The notes under the pieces are model-generated. The model saw nothing but the letters and a program-made list of their open reading frames with translations, was not told the origin of the DNA and made no database searches. Shown one piece after another: positions 53,886 to 64,000 of a stretch of 64,000 bases of DNA. Source of the stretch: Inonotus obliquus (taxonomy: Eukaryota > Basidiomycota > Agaricomycetes > Hymenochaetales > Hymenochaetaceae); NCBI GenBank assembly GCA_032164295.1, contig JAJHTX010000006.1, positions 248,001-312,000 of the forward strand. The letters are read 5' to 3'. A program made the position numbers and the translations under genes. Position 1 is the first letter of the stretch; every line of letters starts with the position of its first letter.

Positions 53886-54750
53886 TGCAAATAGAAGGAA
53901 GTGAACACTGACGAGACACTCAGGTCACTCAAGATGTCCTGCCTTTGCTTCCTCCGGCTTGGTGGCCAACTCACACCATTCATGAGAGCGGGCGTGGCTT
54001 TAGACTGGGCATTTCACATTCGATTGATGTTTAGAGAGGGCCTTGAGTTCCGCAAAGCGACAGCAATACTTGGGATCCCATAATTGGCGATATAGTTGCC
54101 GAAGTCCGGTCTTGGGCCACCTGGACCGTGGACCGAACCCGGACCGAACCATTGGTCCAGTCCAAGTGTCCAAGACCAAGAAGGGGCCCTCTGCAGTTTC
54201 AGTTTAATGACAGTCCGGTTCGTGGTCCAGTCAATGACCAGAATTTGTGGACCGTGTGACCGGTCCGGACTGGACCGAATGTAGGGGTGATGCTTAGTCA
54301 AGCTACTAACTTTGGAAAAAAGTGTACATCATCTACATAAAGATAATTTAATCGGAGAAATAATCTTCTTCATCTCATGGCACATTTGGGTGTTCAAATT
54401 GGTTCCCACGCTAAGCTCCCCCTCATTTGACAGCAAAACGAGGGTTGGATTATGACGAGGGTGGTAAGCTTAAAGCAAGCAGACCAAGATGAGGTTGACA
54501 TTCAAATGGATGGCGGTGTTGAGGTGGATCGATCAATCGGATTCGGAAGATGCTTTGGAGGAAGTTGACCCTGGAGCACAATTTTTCCTGACATTAAATA
54601 AAATACAGCTCTCAAAATATGCGGTCCAAGGTCCGAACCTGGATCGGACTAGGACCGTACCGCGGCAAGTATACTCGGCGAGGAATTCGACCAACGAAGT
54701 CACATAGGTTGGAGGTTGCGTCACCTGGGTGAGATCCTGCAGAAATAGTA
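53886..54750 (+). pseudogene. FunK1-H: 3-prime relic interrupted by an insertion
   Basis: Only the C-terminal tail of the FunK1-G type remains. EVN is followed, after a small deletion, by MSCLCFLRLGGQLTPF and WAFHIRLMFREG (53940-54045), then LEFRKATAILGIP. The sequence is cut by an insertion (about 54094-54670) and resumes with LGEEFDQ-like sequence and WGVRS-type remains ending near 54750. It is the partner of the FunK1-G 3-prime end in a tandem duplication that also copied the GT61 gene. Confidence 0.8.
54094..54670. mobile_element. GGACC/GGTCC-rich insertion with short TIRs
   Basis: The insertion splits the FunK1-H tail between gggatccc and atactcggcgagg. Its ends AGTTGCCGAAGTCCGGTC and the complement of ACTTGCCGCGGTACGGTC are similar inverted repeats. 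The subterminal regions are dense in GGACC and GGTCC words (54105-54275, 54625-54660). No coding frame of note. The target duplication is uncertain because a few extra bases lie outside the left TIR. Confidence 0.6.
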
Positions 54751-55056
54751 GTCCTTGGTTGGACCGTGTCACCGTGGATGGCCGATTCAACTGTTTGCTA
54801 TCTAAAAAGCCACTGTAATGCCCACAAGAAGGAGATCATACAGCCTTCGACTTGGAGCGCATGCGAACGACTGATTATCGGTACTAGTCGTACAGATACT
54901 CGAGTCGTCGTGATAGGAAGCTTATGCTCGCCGATACTCACTTCCAACGCTTTACGCTTAATTGCTCAAGCCAGCCTTCCCGCTAGTAGATCCCACATTT
55001 GTTCTTCTATAAATATGATACTCCATGACCGAGGGTATATAAATGCAACTTCAACT

Positions 55057-56743
55057 TTATGGCTCTGCATCACCGAGTGATAGTCGCTCATGAACTAACC
55101 TCGCTACAACCGCCCCATTCAAAGGTATAGCCTCCCCGTGGAATCCCTCCGGATATTCTGGTGTACGAGGTACATCTGGTCGTGTAAACGCCCTGATTAA
55201 CAACAAGAATAAAAAAATCCCAAATTAGAGGAACTTCAAAAACGCATGCAGAAAACGAAGAAGGAAAGAAAAAGACATACCTATCATCCCAAACACCATA
55301 ATGCTTCATACCAAGCCCTCTCGTCGTAAACTCATAATCAAACGAAAACCCGCCCGGATAGAAAAACTCGATCACAGTCGACCTCTTACTCGGTCTCATC
55401 CAAATTAACGATGTTAGCCCATTTCCATGCACACCCATCATAATCGTCGTTCGACCCGCGAGTTGGATCTGTTCCGCTCGAGAGAGTTGTTCCATACTGA
55501 CGACGTTTACTTCGTATCCGTACCGATCGCGTAGGGCGTAGAGCTCCGAGACAAGGATTTCGTGGTCCTCCTGACGAAGCGTTCGTCGACCCCAGCTCTG
55601 CCTAGACACATATGTAACGACATACTTCTCATTCTCAGCGCGAACCTCCTGTGAAGGTCCATTAATGTACTCAGCAGCGAGACCACTGAATTCAAGAACG
55701 GCTTTACGAAGCGGAGACCACCAGTTCGCACTCCCGGGTAAATCAAATGCGCTAGCAGTAAATCGCCAGTTTGCTCGGTGGGCATCACTCTCGGTAGCTG
55801 CAGCCCGGTCTCCCAAAACGACTCGGTCAAGGACAAATGGAACGTTCATCTTCGCGCGGTCCGCCCAATCTTCCGCAAATTCCATTCCCATATTCGGGAA
55901 TGCCCCGTGTAGAACCCATTCATTCAGCGCCGCATAGTCGCGCCACCCCGTACTCGCGACATGCCGGAATATAAAACGTCTCGGAGACGAGAGCGCTGTT
56001 TTCCCATCCGGAGTAATAAGCGGATCAAGTGCTGTATAGGTACGCCAAAGACCATAGAGAACCTCGGCGGTAAAATGATAGTAATGAGCTATGTATTGCT
56101 TATCGTCTGTGTTGAGGAATGAGACGCCTGCGAGACGCGGAATGGAATAGGTGTTGAAGATGTGTTGTGCCTCCTCCGGCGTGATGACCCGAATATCTTT
56201 ATCCGTAGGAAGGCGCTTTCGGATTTCTTCCTCCCCATTTTCCAATTTGTATCCAGAAGAAGTTACGAACTTGAATTGCGGGACTATTGAAGGTGTTGAA
56301 GTGACGATGAAAATGGTCCCGTTGAAGATATAGAGTCTGTCGAAAATCGTGAATCCTAAAGTAACGAAAAAAAAATCAATTCAGATCTGAGTTCTTGTTG
56401 CTGATTACTTACCAGGCGCATGGTGGAGGATCTTCGTCTCCGGCACCAAATTCGACTCTTGCCAAGTAAATCGTGGCTCCGGATATGGATGCAATTCGAC
56501 TTCATCTGTCGTGTTCTCATCTCCCTCCCTATTCTCCCCCTCCTTCCCATTCACAATCACAATTGGCTTTGCAGCTTCATCGAATCGGAGAACGTTATTG
56601 ATAGCAGCCTCCGGCGAGAAATACGATGCAAGACTTGTCGTGTCCGAGACTGATGGTGGCGCGACGAAGAAAAGCGTGATGCAGAAAAGAATGACGAGGA
56701 TGAGCTCGCGTCGCGTTGGGACGGGATGTAGAGTAGGCCTCAT
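55057..56743 (-). CDS. GT61-like glycosyltransferase, tandem copy 2
   Basis: Exons 56743-56413, 56355-55281 and 55192-55057 give 513 aa, almost the same as copy 1. The differences are a few substitutions, one extra residue (FDEAAKP), and an end reading RLSLGDAEP instead of RLTFDDAKP. The membrane anchor and GVHGNGLTSLIWM motif are intact. Its last intron (55193-55280, 88 bp) contains no in-frame extension like copy 1. A TATA-like acttatatgc lies about 200 bp upstream on the minus strand (near 56940). Both copies appear functional. The role is presumably transfer of a sugar in cell-surface glycan synthesis, inferred from the family only. Confidence 0.8.
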
Positions 56744-58294
56744 TGTATAACCTAACGAACGATGCTTTCTCCCTAACGCCGATGTTTTCTCGTCGGGACC
56801 TCGACCTCCACTAGTACTGGCTCCTCCCTGTGGTTGATGGCAGAGTACAAGTAGTACGCTGGGTAGGTCAATACCGCCGTTCCGTGTGTATCCGCCAGAT
56901 CAAAACGCAGGTACCCCGGGCCTGTCGGTAGATATCATGCATATAAGTACACAAGTTCCCATCCCCCAGAGGGCGCTACTTATGAGATATTTCGTCGGTT
57001 CCATTGAATAAGTTCAGGCTAAATACGCTCCAGGCAATCCAGGCAATCAAGTTTTAACTAAATGGGGGGCGGGGAGTCGGCGCCTTCTCCGATTCTGGCA
57101 ACCCAGTCTATTCATAGGAGTTGCATTGATGAAGCAACCCATCCCGTGATAGCATATACAATCAACACACCTATATCGGTTAGAACAGCGCCTAGTGATC
57201 CTTTGATATTGATATTTGATCCAAATAATTATTCAGATACCATGAGGCCATTACATAGCCCCGGATGGAAGTGAAGCAAGAATGGATATGGTGATAGCAC
57301 GGTTCAAGTTGCGTAGGAGCGAACGACGATCTCTGAGTTTCGTCGGAGACCAGATTGGCAGCGGAAAATGCCGACAGAAGCACCCCGGAATTATGTAAGT
57401 AATTCTGCTAAATATTCTATTGCCTCAATCCAATACTCAACACGACAGCATCCGAGAGTCAATCTATCCAATATCCATCTCAATTCCCATCCAACTAATC
57501 GTATCAGTACCAGCAATCACATTTTAGTCCACTATCCGCAGATCAAACTAACTCAAGTCTGTCTTCCTATCAAAGCGACGGTAAAGATATAATGCAGATT
57601 AAGATATCACCAAACAAACATACATAACACCAACTATAATACCAGACGAAGGACGAAGGATCATCCCAACGAACGAACAAATAACTATAACTAACAAAAT
57701 AAACACAACGGAACAAAGAACAGAATGAAAAAAAAAATGCGAAAGTTAATATCGAATATCGGGCAATAATGTCTTTGTTGACTCATAAAACGATCAAAGA
57801 AAACCTTGAAGAAAATAAAAGAAATAATTGAAATAATTTGACAGAAAGAGAGAGAAAAGCGCATTGTATGTACAACTTTTACAAAGGACAGCAAAAAAGA
57901 AAGAAATGAAGGAGACGTTTGGATTGCAGATTGCATTTCCGCGATACGGACGCGCGCGCGCACGCGAGAGGTGAAAGGACCCGGAACGCCCAAATAGAAG
58001 ATTGGAAAGAGGAAGGAAACGTCCGAAATGAAATGAATGAATGACCGAATGAATGTGATGGTTTCAGGTGCCGGGGCCGGGGTAAAACAAGATGAACAGA
58101 GTGTCTTGTCCCATGGAAGAATGAAAGCGAGAGAATGGACGAATGAAAGAAAGGAGGTACGAGGAATGAATGCGAAGGACATTAAGTGCAACATTAATTA
58201 AGAGTTGGGCTTCAGAAACAAACAAATTTTTAAGAAAAGAATGAACCTCCACCCTGACCTCCATCATCCATAGCAATATCACGTCATAATCACC
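56744..58294. other. Intergenic region
   Basis: 56744-57075 is the second copy of the GT61 upstream region (compare 53560-53880). From 57076 to 58294 I see no convincing gene. It contains A-rich runs and a (gc)n-like cgcgcgcgcacgcg run at 57951-57965, and probably the 3-prime UTR of the next gene. Confidence 0.5.
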
Positions 58295-61200
58295 TCACCT
58301 CAAAAGCGCAATATTCTGATCAACCGAAGGATACCTATACGCAACAAACTTCGGGTCCTGATCAACGAGCTCTTCAATCGCTCTCCTTGATGCAACGCTC
58401 ATTCTAGACGGAGCTCCATGACCGTACCCCTGTCCATGTCCTTGACCGGGTGTGATATACCCATTATGCCTGGATCGACTACTGCTCCCATTCCCTACAC
58501 CATATTCCGTCACAGAAGGTGACCCATCAAGATGTTGGTCAGACTCACTCGTTGGTGGTCCCTGAGGCTGAAAAGGAGGTGCGACGGATAACCTCACTTC
58601 ACTTAGATTGGTATTCAAACTACCTCGTGAAGCACCTGTCATCTTCCCAAGTAGATTCGACAACCCAAACCTACTACGTCTCTTCCCAATAGCTTTATCA
58701 CCCTCACACTTCAATGTGTCATCCCCGCCCAATCCAATACCTAATTTCCCCGTAGAACGCGAAGCCGAAGCTGACATCCGCACAGTACCCATCTCGGTGT
58801 ATGGAGAATATCCAAAGGAATCTTGCTGCACCGCAAGCGAAGTCGTTCCTCGTCCAGCGGAGAGCGGGAATGTACCCGAAGCAGTCAAGTCAGGTCTCGA
58901 AGCCGTCCCTCCAAACGACTGGCGACGAACGTCTCTGGTGAAATAAGGCTGCGGTGAACCAAGCATCTCATTATAGTTGTCATTCCCACTCTGGACTTTC
59001 AAGTGCGAATGGGTGTTCATATCAAACATCGTCACCGGTCTTGGCGTATCGATAGGTGTAGGCATCGATGACTGTGTCGTACCAGCTGTAGCAGGTGCCT
59101 CGTTCGGTAAGGGCGGTAGAGATTTGTGTAGTGAGTACACCGAAATCGGTCTTGGGGATCCCGGGGTATGAATAACAGGCCCCATCAAGTCTATCACAGG
59201 ATCCTGCGAACGTTGACGCATCTCATGTTCACCTTGTCCCTGAACAGCCGTCCTCGCCGTATCTGACTCGGCGCCAGCATATCCGTTCACATTGCTAGAT
59301 TCCTCCGTATGCGCAGACAACATCCCGCCCATTGACCTCGATACTGTCCCGTCATCCAACCACGTATTTCGAATGGATGTCGGTGTCGGGAGAGCCCCGG
59401 TAGACGACACTGTTCCAGTTGGGACAGACGTTCGCCTCGACGTATTCGACATTGATCGCTCGCGTGACGTACGATTCACGAGATACGACAACGGCGGAGG
59501 TGGAGCGAGCGGTGCATTATCCTCAGATCGCTCAACGGGTGTAACCTCCCATGCGCGCTGCGCTTCGGTTTTTGAGCTTCTGTGACCTCGAACCATTCCC
59601 CATATCTTCGCGAGACCCTTCTTTTTCTTGGACCGATCGACACGGGAAGGTACGTCGCGGTCAACTGAAACCGATGCTCGTCGAGGGAAGATCTGGCTAT
59701 GCCTAATAGATGGCGTGTTGCTTCCCAGGTCAACAGTGGTACTAGTTGGACGGGCTTGCATGGCCTGCCTCTCGCGATCAAGTGCAACACTGGGAAACAC
59801 ATGAGCACTTCATCAGTCGCAATACGAGGTAGGAAAATACTTACTGCATATCCATCATACTCCCAGATAGGGACATAACCGCCGAGGGTGCAAAACTATC
59901 CCGACTCTTCCATGCCTCACTCCAGTTCCTGAACGCGAAGAACCTGGACCTTCGGTTTCCGCTCAAACTAGCTGAACTGATGCTCTGTGAGTCGACAAGC
60001 GAAATCTGCGAATGGACACGCGTATTCGGCGGGCGTGCAGAACCAGGCGCGGAACTTGGTGGCGGAGTCAACGGCTGGGGAGTAGTGAGAACACTCATCG
60101 CTCGAGTGCTAGACTGAGAAATCGACATCGGTCGATCTCGATCCCGGGAAAGTACAGGACCTGAGCTATTAGAAGCAGTGTAGAACCCGCTATCCGTCTG
60201 GTACGGCAATGGACTAGGAGCAGAATACATCGACATAGCTTCTCCGTTCCGATCACCACCCGACCCGCGAGAAGATTTCCGCGCCCGACTACGCTCTCGT
60301 TCACGTTCCCGCTTCTCTTCGCGCCTTCGCTCGCGTTCTTCCTTGCGGACGTCGACTTGTTCCACAATCATGCCATTCTCAAGGAGGGTCACCTCCCGAC
60401 TGTGATTCTGGCGATTATTTCCAATGGTACCATCGACCACGATGGGGCCAAGAGAAATCGGGGTTGGTCCAGACACAGAACGCTTCTGTCCGTGCGATGA
60501 CGTTTTGATCCTCAGACCATTCTCGTCCACAGCTGTGGTACCATTCGACACTTCATATGTCGATCGCCGCAAATGGTCATACGTATCTTTCAACTTGCTC
60601 TCCAACAACCTCGACTCTTGCAAAGCCCTCGCACGAGCAAGCGCCTCAGCCTCCAGCAGCGCAGTCTGCGTCTTGACATACAAATCGATCGTCTGTTGAC
60701 GCGCTTGCGGTTCTCGTGGATTCTAAACAAATCCAAAATCACACAAAGGCGGAAACAACCCGTTTAAGCATTGATCTATCATCAAACTCAAAAAAAAAGA
60801 TAGATCGAAGACGCACCATTGAATTCCACAGCTTCAAATTCGGCTCTGAAAGACGGTTGCCTCGTGCCCGGGGTCTATTACGATCCCTGGCCTTGAGCAC
60901 AACGTGTTGTGATTCAGAGCTAGAACTTGACGCCTTTGCCCGAGCGCGCTCCTCCTCTTCTTCCATTTCATGACGACAAAGTTCATGATACAGAATATCA
61001 CTTTCTCGCTCCCAAACCCCTGGACTCGTCACATCAACATCAGCCATATCCTGATCTCGCATCGCACATTCGACGCATATCTCTCGGCCTTCGGGTGGAG
61101 TAGGGTATCCAGAACGGCGATAAGGTGACTGCTGTTGACTGGGATACCGAGCGGCCGTATCCGTATAAGTATAGACGGGATTGACCGCGATAGGAGTAGG

Positions 61201-62301
61201 AGAAGAGGGAGGGGTGATGTATGTAGGTTGTTGTGCAACGGCACGCGCACTCGAAGAAATCGGAATTGTGGAAGGTTTATACGAAGGTGCCGCGCTCGAT
61301 GGTACAATGGGCGAATGTCGCGGCGGTAAATTGCCGTGCGTAGGTGTAGCAGGTGAAATAGACGGATGCTTCGGCATCCCACTTCCATACCCATTTTGTT
61401 GTAATTGCAATTGTTGATGTTGCTGTTGCTGAAGAGGTTGGTTTTGCTGCGTCTGTCTCCCTCCGAGCGTCGCGCTGGACTCCGAAACAATATCGACAGG
61501 TGTATCAACCGCAGAACGCACATCGGTGAATATACCCGAATCGTTTTTGTTAGCTTGAAGGTACGATTCACGTAAGTAGGAAGGTACGGGCGAGGTCCCC
61601 GCGTGCGCGTTTGTGTACTGCCTTGGTCGATCGCTATTTTTATTACTTGCATCCCCCATATTTACCGGAGTCGTGGGCGTATTCGAATTGGTACTGGTAT
61701 TCGTCATGCCAGAAGTCGTATTGCTAGTGGTAGTGGTAGTAGTTGCTTGCTGAAGATGTTCATACGGCGAATTCGAGGCATCTGCTCCCGAAGCGGGGGG
61801 TTCATTTACGATTGATGTGGAAGCAGCAAGAGGTCCTTGTCCCACGGAGGGATCAAAAGCCGTAAGGGTACCCGACGTTGATTGACCATTTTCGATCGGA
61901 TAGTCGCCGCCGCCGCCATAGGTGGACGAGCGGATCATACGGGGCATGTGAGTAGGGGAATCCATCCTACTTCCCCTATCGCCAAATGAGGGGTAGAGCT
62001 GTTGTTGTTGAAGGTGTTGTTGCTCCCTGTCTCTGCTATAATTGTACCCATACGCCCCCTTGAAATTGTCCTGTCCAACTGGGGCGACAGCTTGAGTGGA
62101 ATACCCTCCGTTAGCTGTCAAGGGATCGGTTATACCACCCATACCGTTAATTGAACCCATACCCGCATTACCGCCATACATAAGGTGGTGGTGGTGGTGA
62201 TGCCGGGTATCAACCACGCCCACCGCGGGACCAGGAGAAGGATACGTCGCCGTCGTGGTCGTCGTAGTGGTCATCACGCGCGCCAAGGCAAACGAGCCCA
62301 A
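58295..62301 (-). CDS. Large low-complexity protein conserved in style with basidiomycete hypothetical proteins
   Basis: Exons 62301-60817, 60722-59845 and 59789-58295 give about 1,285 aa. The joints read LWNSM/NPREPQARQQ and MDM/HVALDRERQ. An alternative start nine codons later (MTTTTTTT) is possible. The N-terminal third has a His run, Gln-rich tracts and Ser/Thr-rich linkers. Then comes ICVECAMRDQDMADVDV, a short CxxC-containing motif that is the most conserved-looking piece, with an acidic helix after it. The middle carries a predicted coiled coil (LLEAEALARARALQESRLLE) and a basic Arg/Glu helix. The C-terminal third has KKKKGLAKIWGMVRG and ends RYPSVDQNIALLR. It is largely disordered. 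Function unknown to me. Confidence 0.75.
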
Positions 62302-62906
62302 ATAAAACCACGAAAAACAAAAGTTACCACCGAGAAAAGGGACGAGGTGGTAAGGGATGGAAAAGAGAGAGATCTGGGTTGGTTACGAAGACGGAGACGG
62401 TGGTTGTGTCTGTTGTTTGGGTGACGGGATGGGAAGAGACGTGAAGTGAGCAGGTGATGGCTAAAGCAACCCGCGCTAACAACAAGCGAAGGATAGCACC
62501 CTCACGATACCCGACAGACCGGGGATTCGATTCGCCCGACGAATGTAGGACAAAGACGAGTAGGACGAGGACGATGGACGAGGCAAAGAGGGGAAACGGT
62601 GGTGATGTGCCTTGAGTTGCACACTTCGAGTCGTCCTCCGTACATTTCCCCGCCTATGATGGATGATGTAAGCAAGGGCTGTCCTAATTTATTTACAAAT
62701 TCATGGAAAAAGGGGCAATTACACTATGAAAGTAACAACCAAACAACGCCCGAGTATTCATGGAAGTGAGAAGCTCAATCCAAGCATCAGACTAGAAGAC
62801 GGGGATATTGAAGAATACGCGAAGAATAAACAACATCCGAAACATACATACTCATAAAAAAACACACAAGGCCCGAGTATCAAACTAGAATCCAGAAAAA
62901 GCATAT
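62302..62906. other. Intergenic region
   Basis: 605 bp between the large low-complexity gene (its promoter side) and the stop codon of the chromodomain gene. No recognisable feature. Confidence 0.5.
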
Positions 62907-64000
62907 TCATGAAATTAAAGAATACACCCTCTTCCTCCAAGTCGCCCCACCAAGCCCAGTCTTCTTCTTCTCCGTCATTTTCAAAGCCTTCTCAAAGTCC
63001 TCCACAGCAAGTGGCGCATCAAGCAAGAGCACATCCCTGGGCTCCCACGTCCTCGCGGTAACAGGATACCCAAGCCAATCAACAAAATAGATCACTTCAC
63101 CTTCTTTTGTTTCTCCTCTTTCCAGTATCTTATTGACAACGTATACTTTCTCCGCTCTCTCTCCGCCCGTTCTACCCGGCTTTGGTCTTGATCGTTGACG
63201 TGAGGGATTGGACCATGCTCGAGGGAAGGTAGGTTGACGGGGGTAGGAAGGGGTTTTGGAGTAGAACCGCTTGCCGTATCCACTCCCTCCGCTCGAAACG
63301 ATTCGTAGATACTTGTGTAATTCGCATAACGTATGTTCCACATCCACCAACGTCATCTTCCGTTTTTTCGTTGTGTTCCCAGTAGTCATGGTTAATACCG
63401 CGGGCTCCAACCCTAACCTCTCAAAATGTTCTTCCTGAGTCTTCATCATCCACCTAATCAACGCATCTTCACTCCCTCCGACCAACTCCGGCGGCGCAAA
63501 ACAGTTCTTCAGCCCCTTAACGGCTCCAACTCCAGCAATAACAAAGTCATTCTCGCTAAAATCCACCAATCGAGTGTACGATAAGTTGATGAGCAACTGG
63601 AACGCCACGAAATCGCCTGAACCAGGAAACTGATAAATCACATCGAAAGCATCCGCCATGTATTTGCATGATTTGAGTTGACCGAGGATGTCATTGCTCA
63701 TCATGATTTCGAGCAACGCCAGATGATTCTCGTGCGTGTGATTATACCCAAATTGTGGTGGAAACTTTTGAAAAGCGCCTGTATAGATACTATCTCCGTT
63801 ATCAGTCGCCTCAAGTAGGACTGCAGCGTATTTCGCGTGATCATACGTCCTCCACGATAATGGCCCGAGCTTTTCTTCAAGGAGCTGGTACGTCTCGACC
63901 CGAACGAAAGAACTGTAGAGTAACACTCGAAAAAGAAGTTCTTCATCTTCTTGAGAACCTTTCTCGATGACTTCTTTGATGAGGAATTGGGAACCTCGAT
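62907..64000 (-). CDS. Putative DNA-kinase helical-domain (HMUDK_hel-like) and chromodomain fusion, 5-prime partial
   Basis: The minus-strand frame is open from the window edge to the stop at 62907, at least 364 aa, and the start lies outside. The N-terminal part reads EELLFRVLLYSSFVRVETYQ, LEEKLGPLSW, NHLALLEIMM, FQLLINLSYT and NDFVIAGVGAVKGLKNCF. I recognise this as the pattern of the helical domain named for 5-hydroxymethyl-dU DNA kinases, found in many basidiomycete proteins. The C-terminal part is a chromodomain: VYVVNKILERG, then VIYFVDWLGYPVTARTWEP, keeping the aromatic-cage Tyr, Trp and Tyr positions. A basic KKRKM segment and a Pro/Arg linker separate them. It probably binds methylated histone tails or other chromatin marks. 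A role in DNA base modification is inference only. Confidence 0.68.
   Translation of the reverse strand, partial: RGSQFLIKEVIEKGSQEDEELLFRVLLYSSFVRVETYQLLEEKLGPLSWRTYDHAKYAAVLLEATDNGDSIYTGAFQKFPPQFGYNHTHENHLALLEIMMSNDILGQLKSCKYMADAFDVIYQFPGSGDFVAFQLLINLSYTRLVDFSENDFVIAGVGAVKGLKNCFAPPELVGGSEDALIRWMMKTQEEHFERLGLEPAVLTMTTGNTTKKRKMTLVDVEHTLCELHKYLRIVSSGGSGYGKRFYSKTPSYPRQPTFPRAWSNPSRQRSRPKPGRTGGERAEKVYVVNKILERGETKEGEVIYFVDWLGYPVTARTWEPRDVLLLDAPLAVEDFEKALKMTEKKKTGLGGATWRKRVYSLIS

Noticed and set aside
57700..58282. Phe/Ser-rich minus-strand open frames
   Set aside because: They come from A-rich, low-complexity DNA next to the 3-prime end of the neighbouring gene; no domain or start context supports them.
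59476..62301. Antisense open frames of about 60-200 codons across the large low-complexity gene
   Set aside because: They are shadows of the Ser/Gln/Pro-rich coding sequence; the three-exon minus-strand model joins cleanly at both introns.

Overview
The window is nuclear DNA from a filamentous basidiomycete, most likely an Agaricomycete. The evidence is short GT-AG introns of about 45-90 bp, recognisable RSE1, SSR4 and MED12 genes with fungal architecture, and a locally amplified family of fungal-type FunK1 protein kinases. A genus cannot be assigned. All family names come from motif recognition by eye; no database search was run.

Layout. 1-8541 is a nest of transposable elements: two CGGTA-rich LTR or foldback families, a second solo LTR, an 11-bp minisatellite and three small TIR elements, with a captured RAD23-like fragment in the middle. 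8901-11753 (-) is full-length FunK1 gene A, flanked by two inverted copies of one 834-bp TIR element. 12892-24724 is a conserved housekeeping island: RSE1/SF3B3 (-), SSR4 (-) and MED12 (+), the last two divergent from a 250-bp spacer. 24925-28890 is a tyrosine-kinase-like relic plus FunK1 gene B. 29171-39447 is a second transposon nest: a broken Gypsy element split by a TA-flanked insertion, LTR copies, an LRR gene fragment and AT-rich TIR elements. 39574-51558 is a FunK1 array: relics C, D and E, full-length F, and short intact G. F lies in a near-identical duplicate of the B block about 19.87 kb away. 51880-56743 holds two tandem GT61-like glycosyltransferase genes with a FunK1 3-prime relic (H) between them. 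58295-62301 is a large low-complexity protein. 62907-64000 is a partial gene fusing a domain resembling the helical domain of 5-hmdU DNA kinases to a chromodomain.

How it fits together. The FunK1 copies record their own history. A family with a D...E-x-K segment N-terminal to a kinase domain gave rise to a short form that lost this middle region. Recombination inside exon 2 produced chimeras (F = B-type front plus C-type tail; D = short-form front plus A-type tail). Mobile elements landed in copies whose empty sites survive elsewhere in the window, so several element boundaries and target-site duplications can be read directly.

The most notable single item is the putative DNA-modification-domain/chromodomain fusion at the right edge. 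The FunK1 array, with its shared internal deletion and chimeric exons, is the most notable system-level feature.
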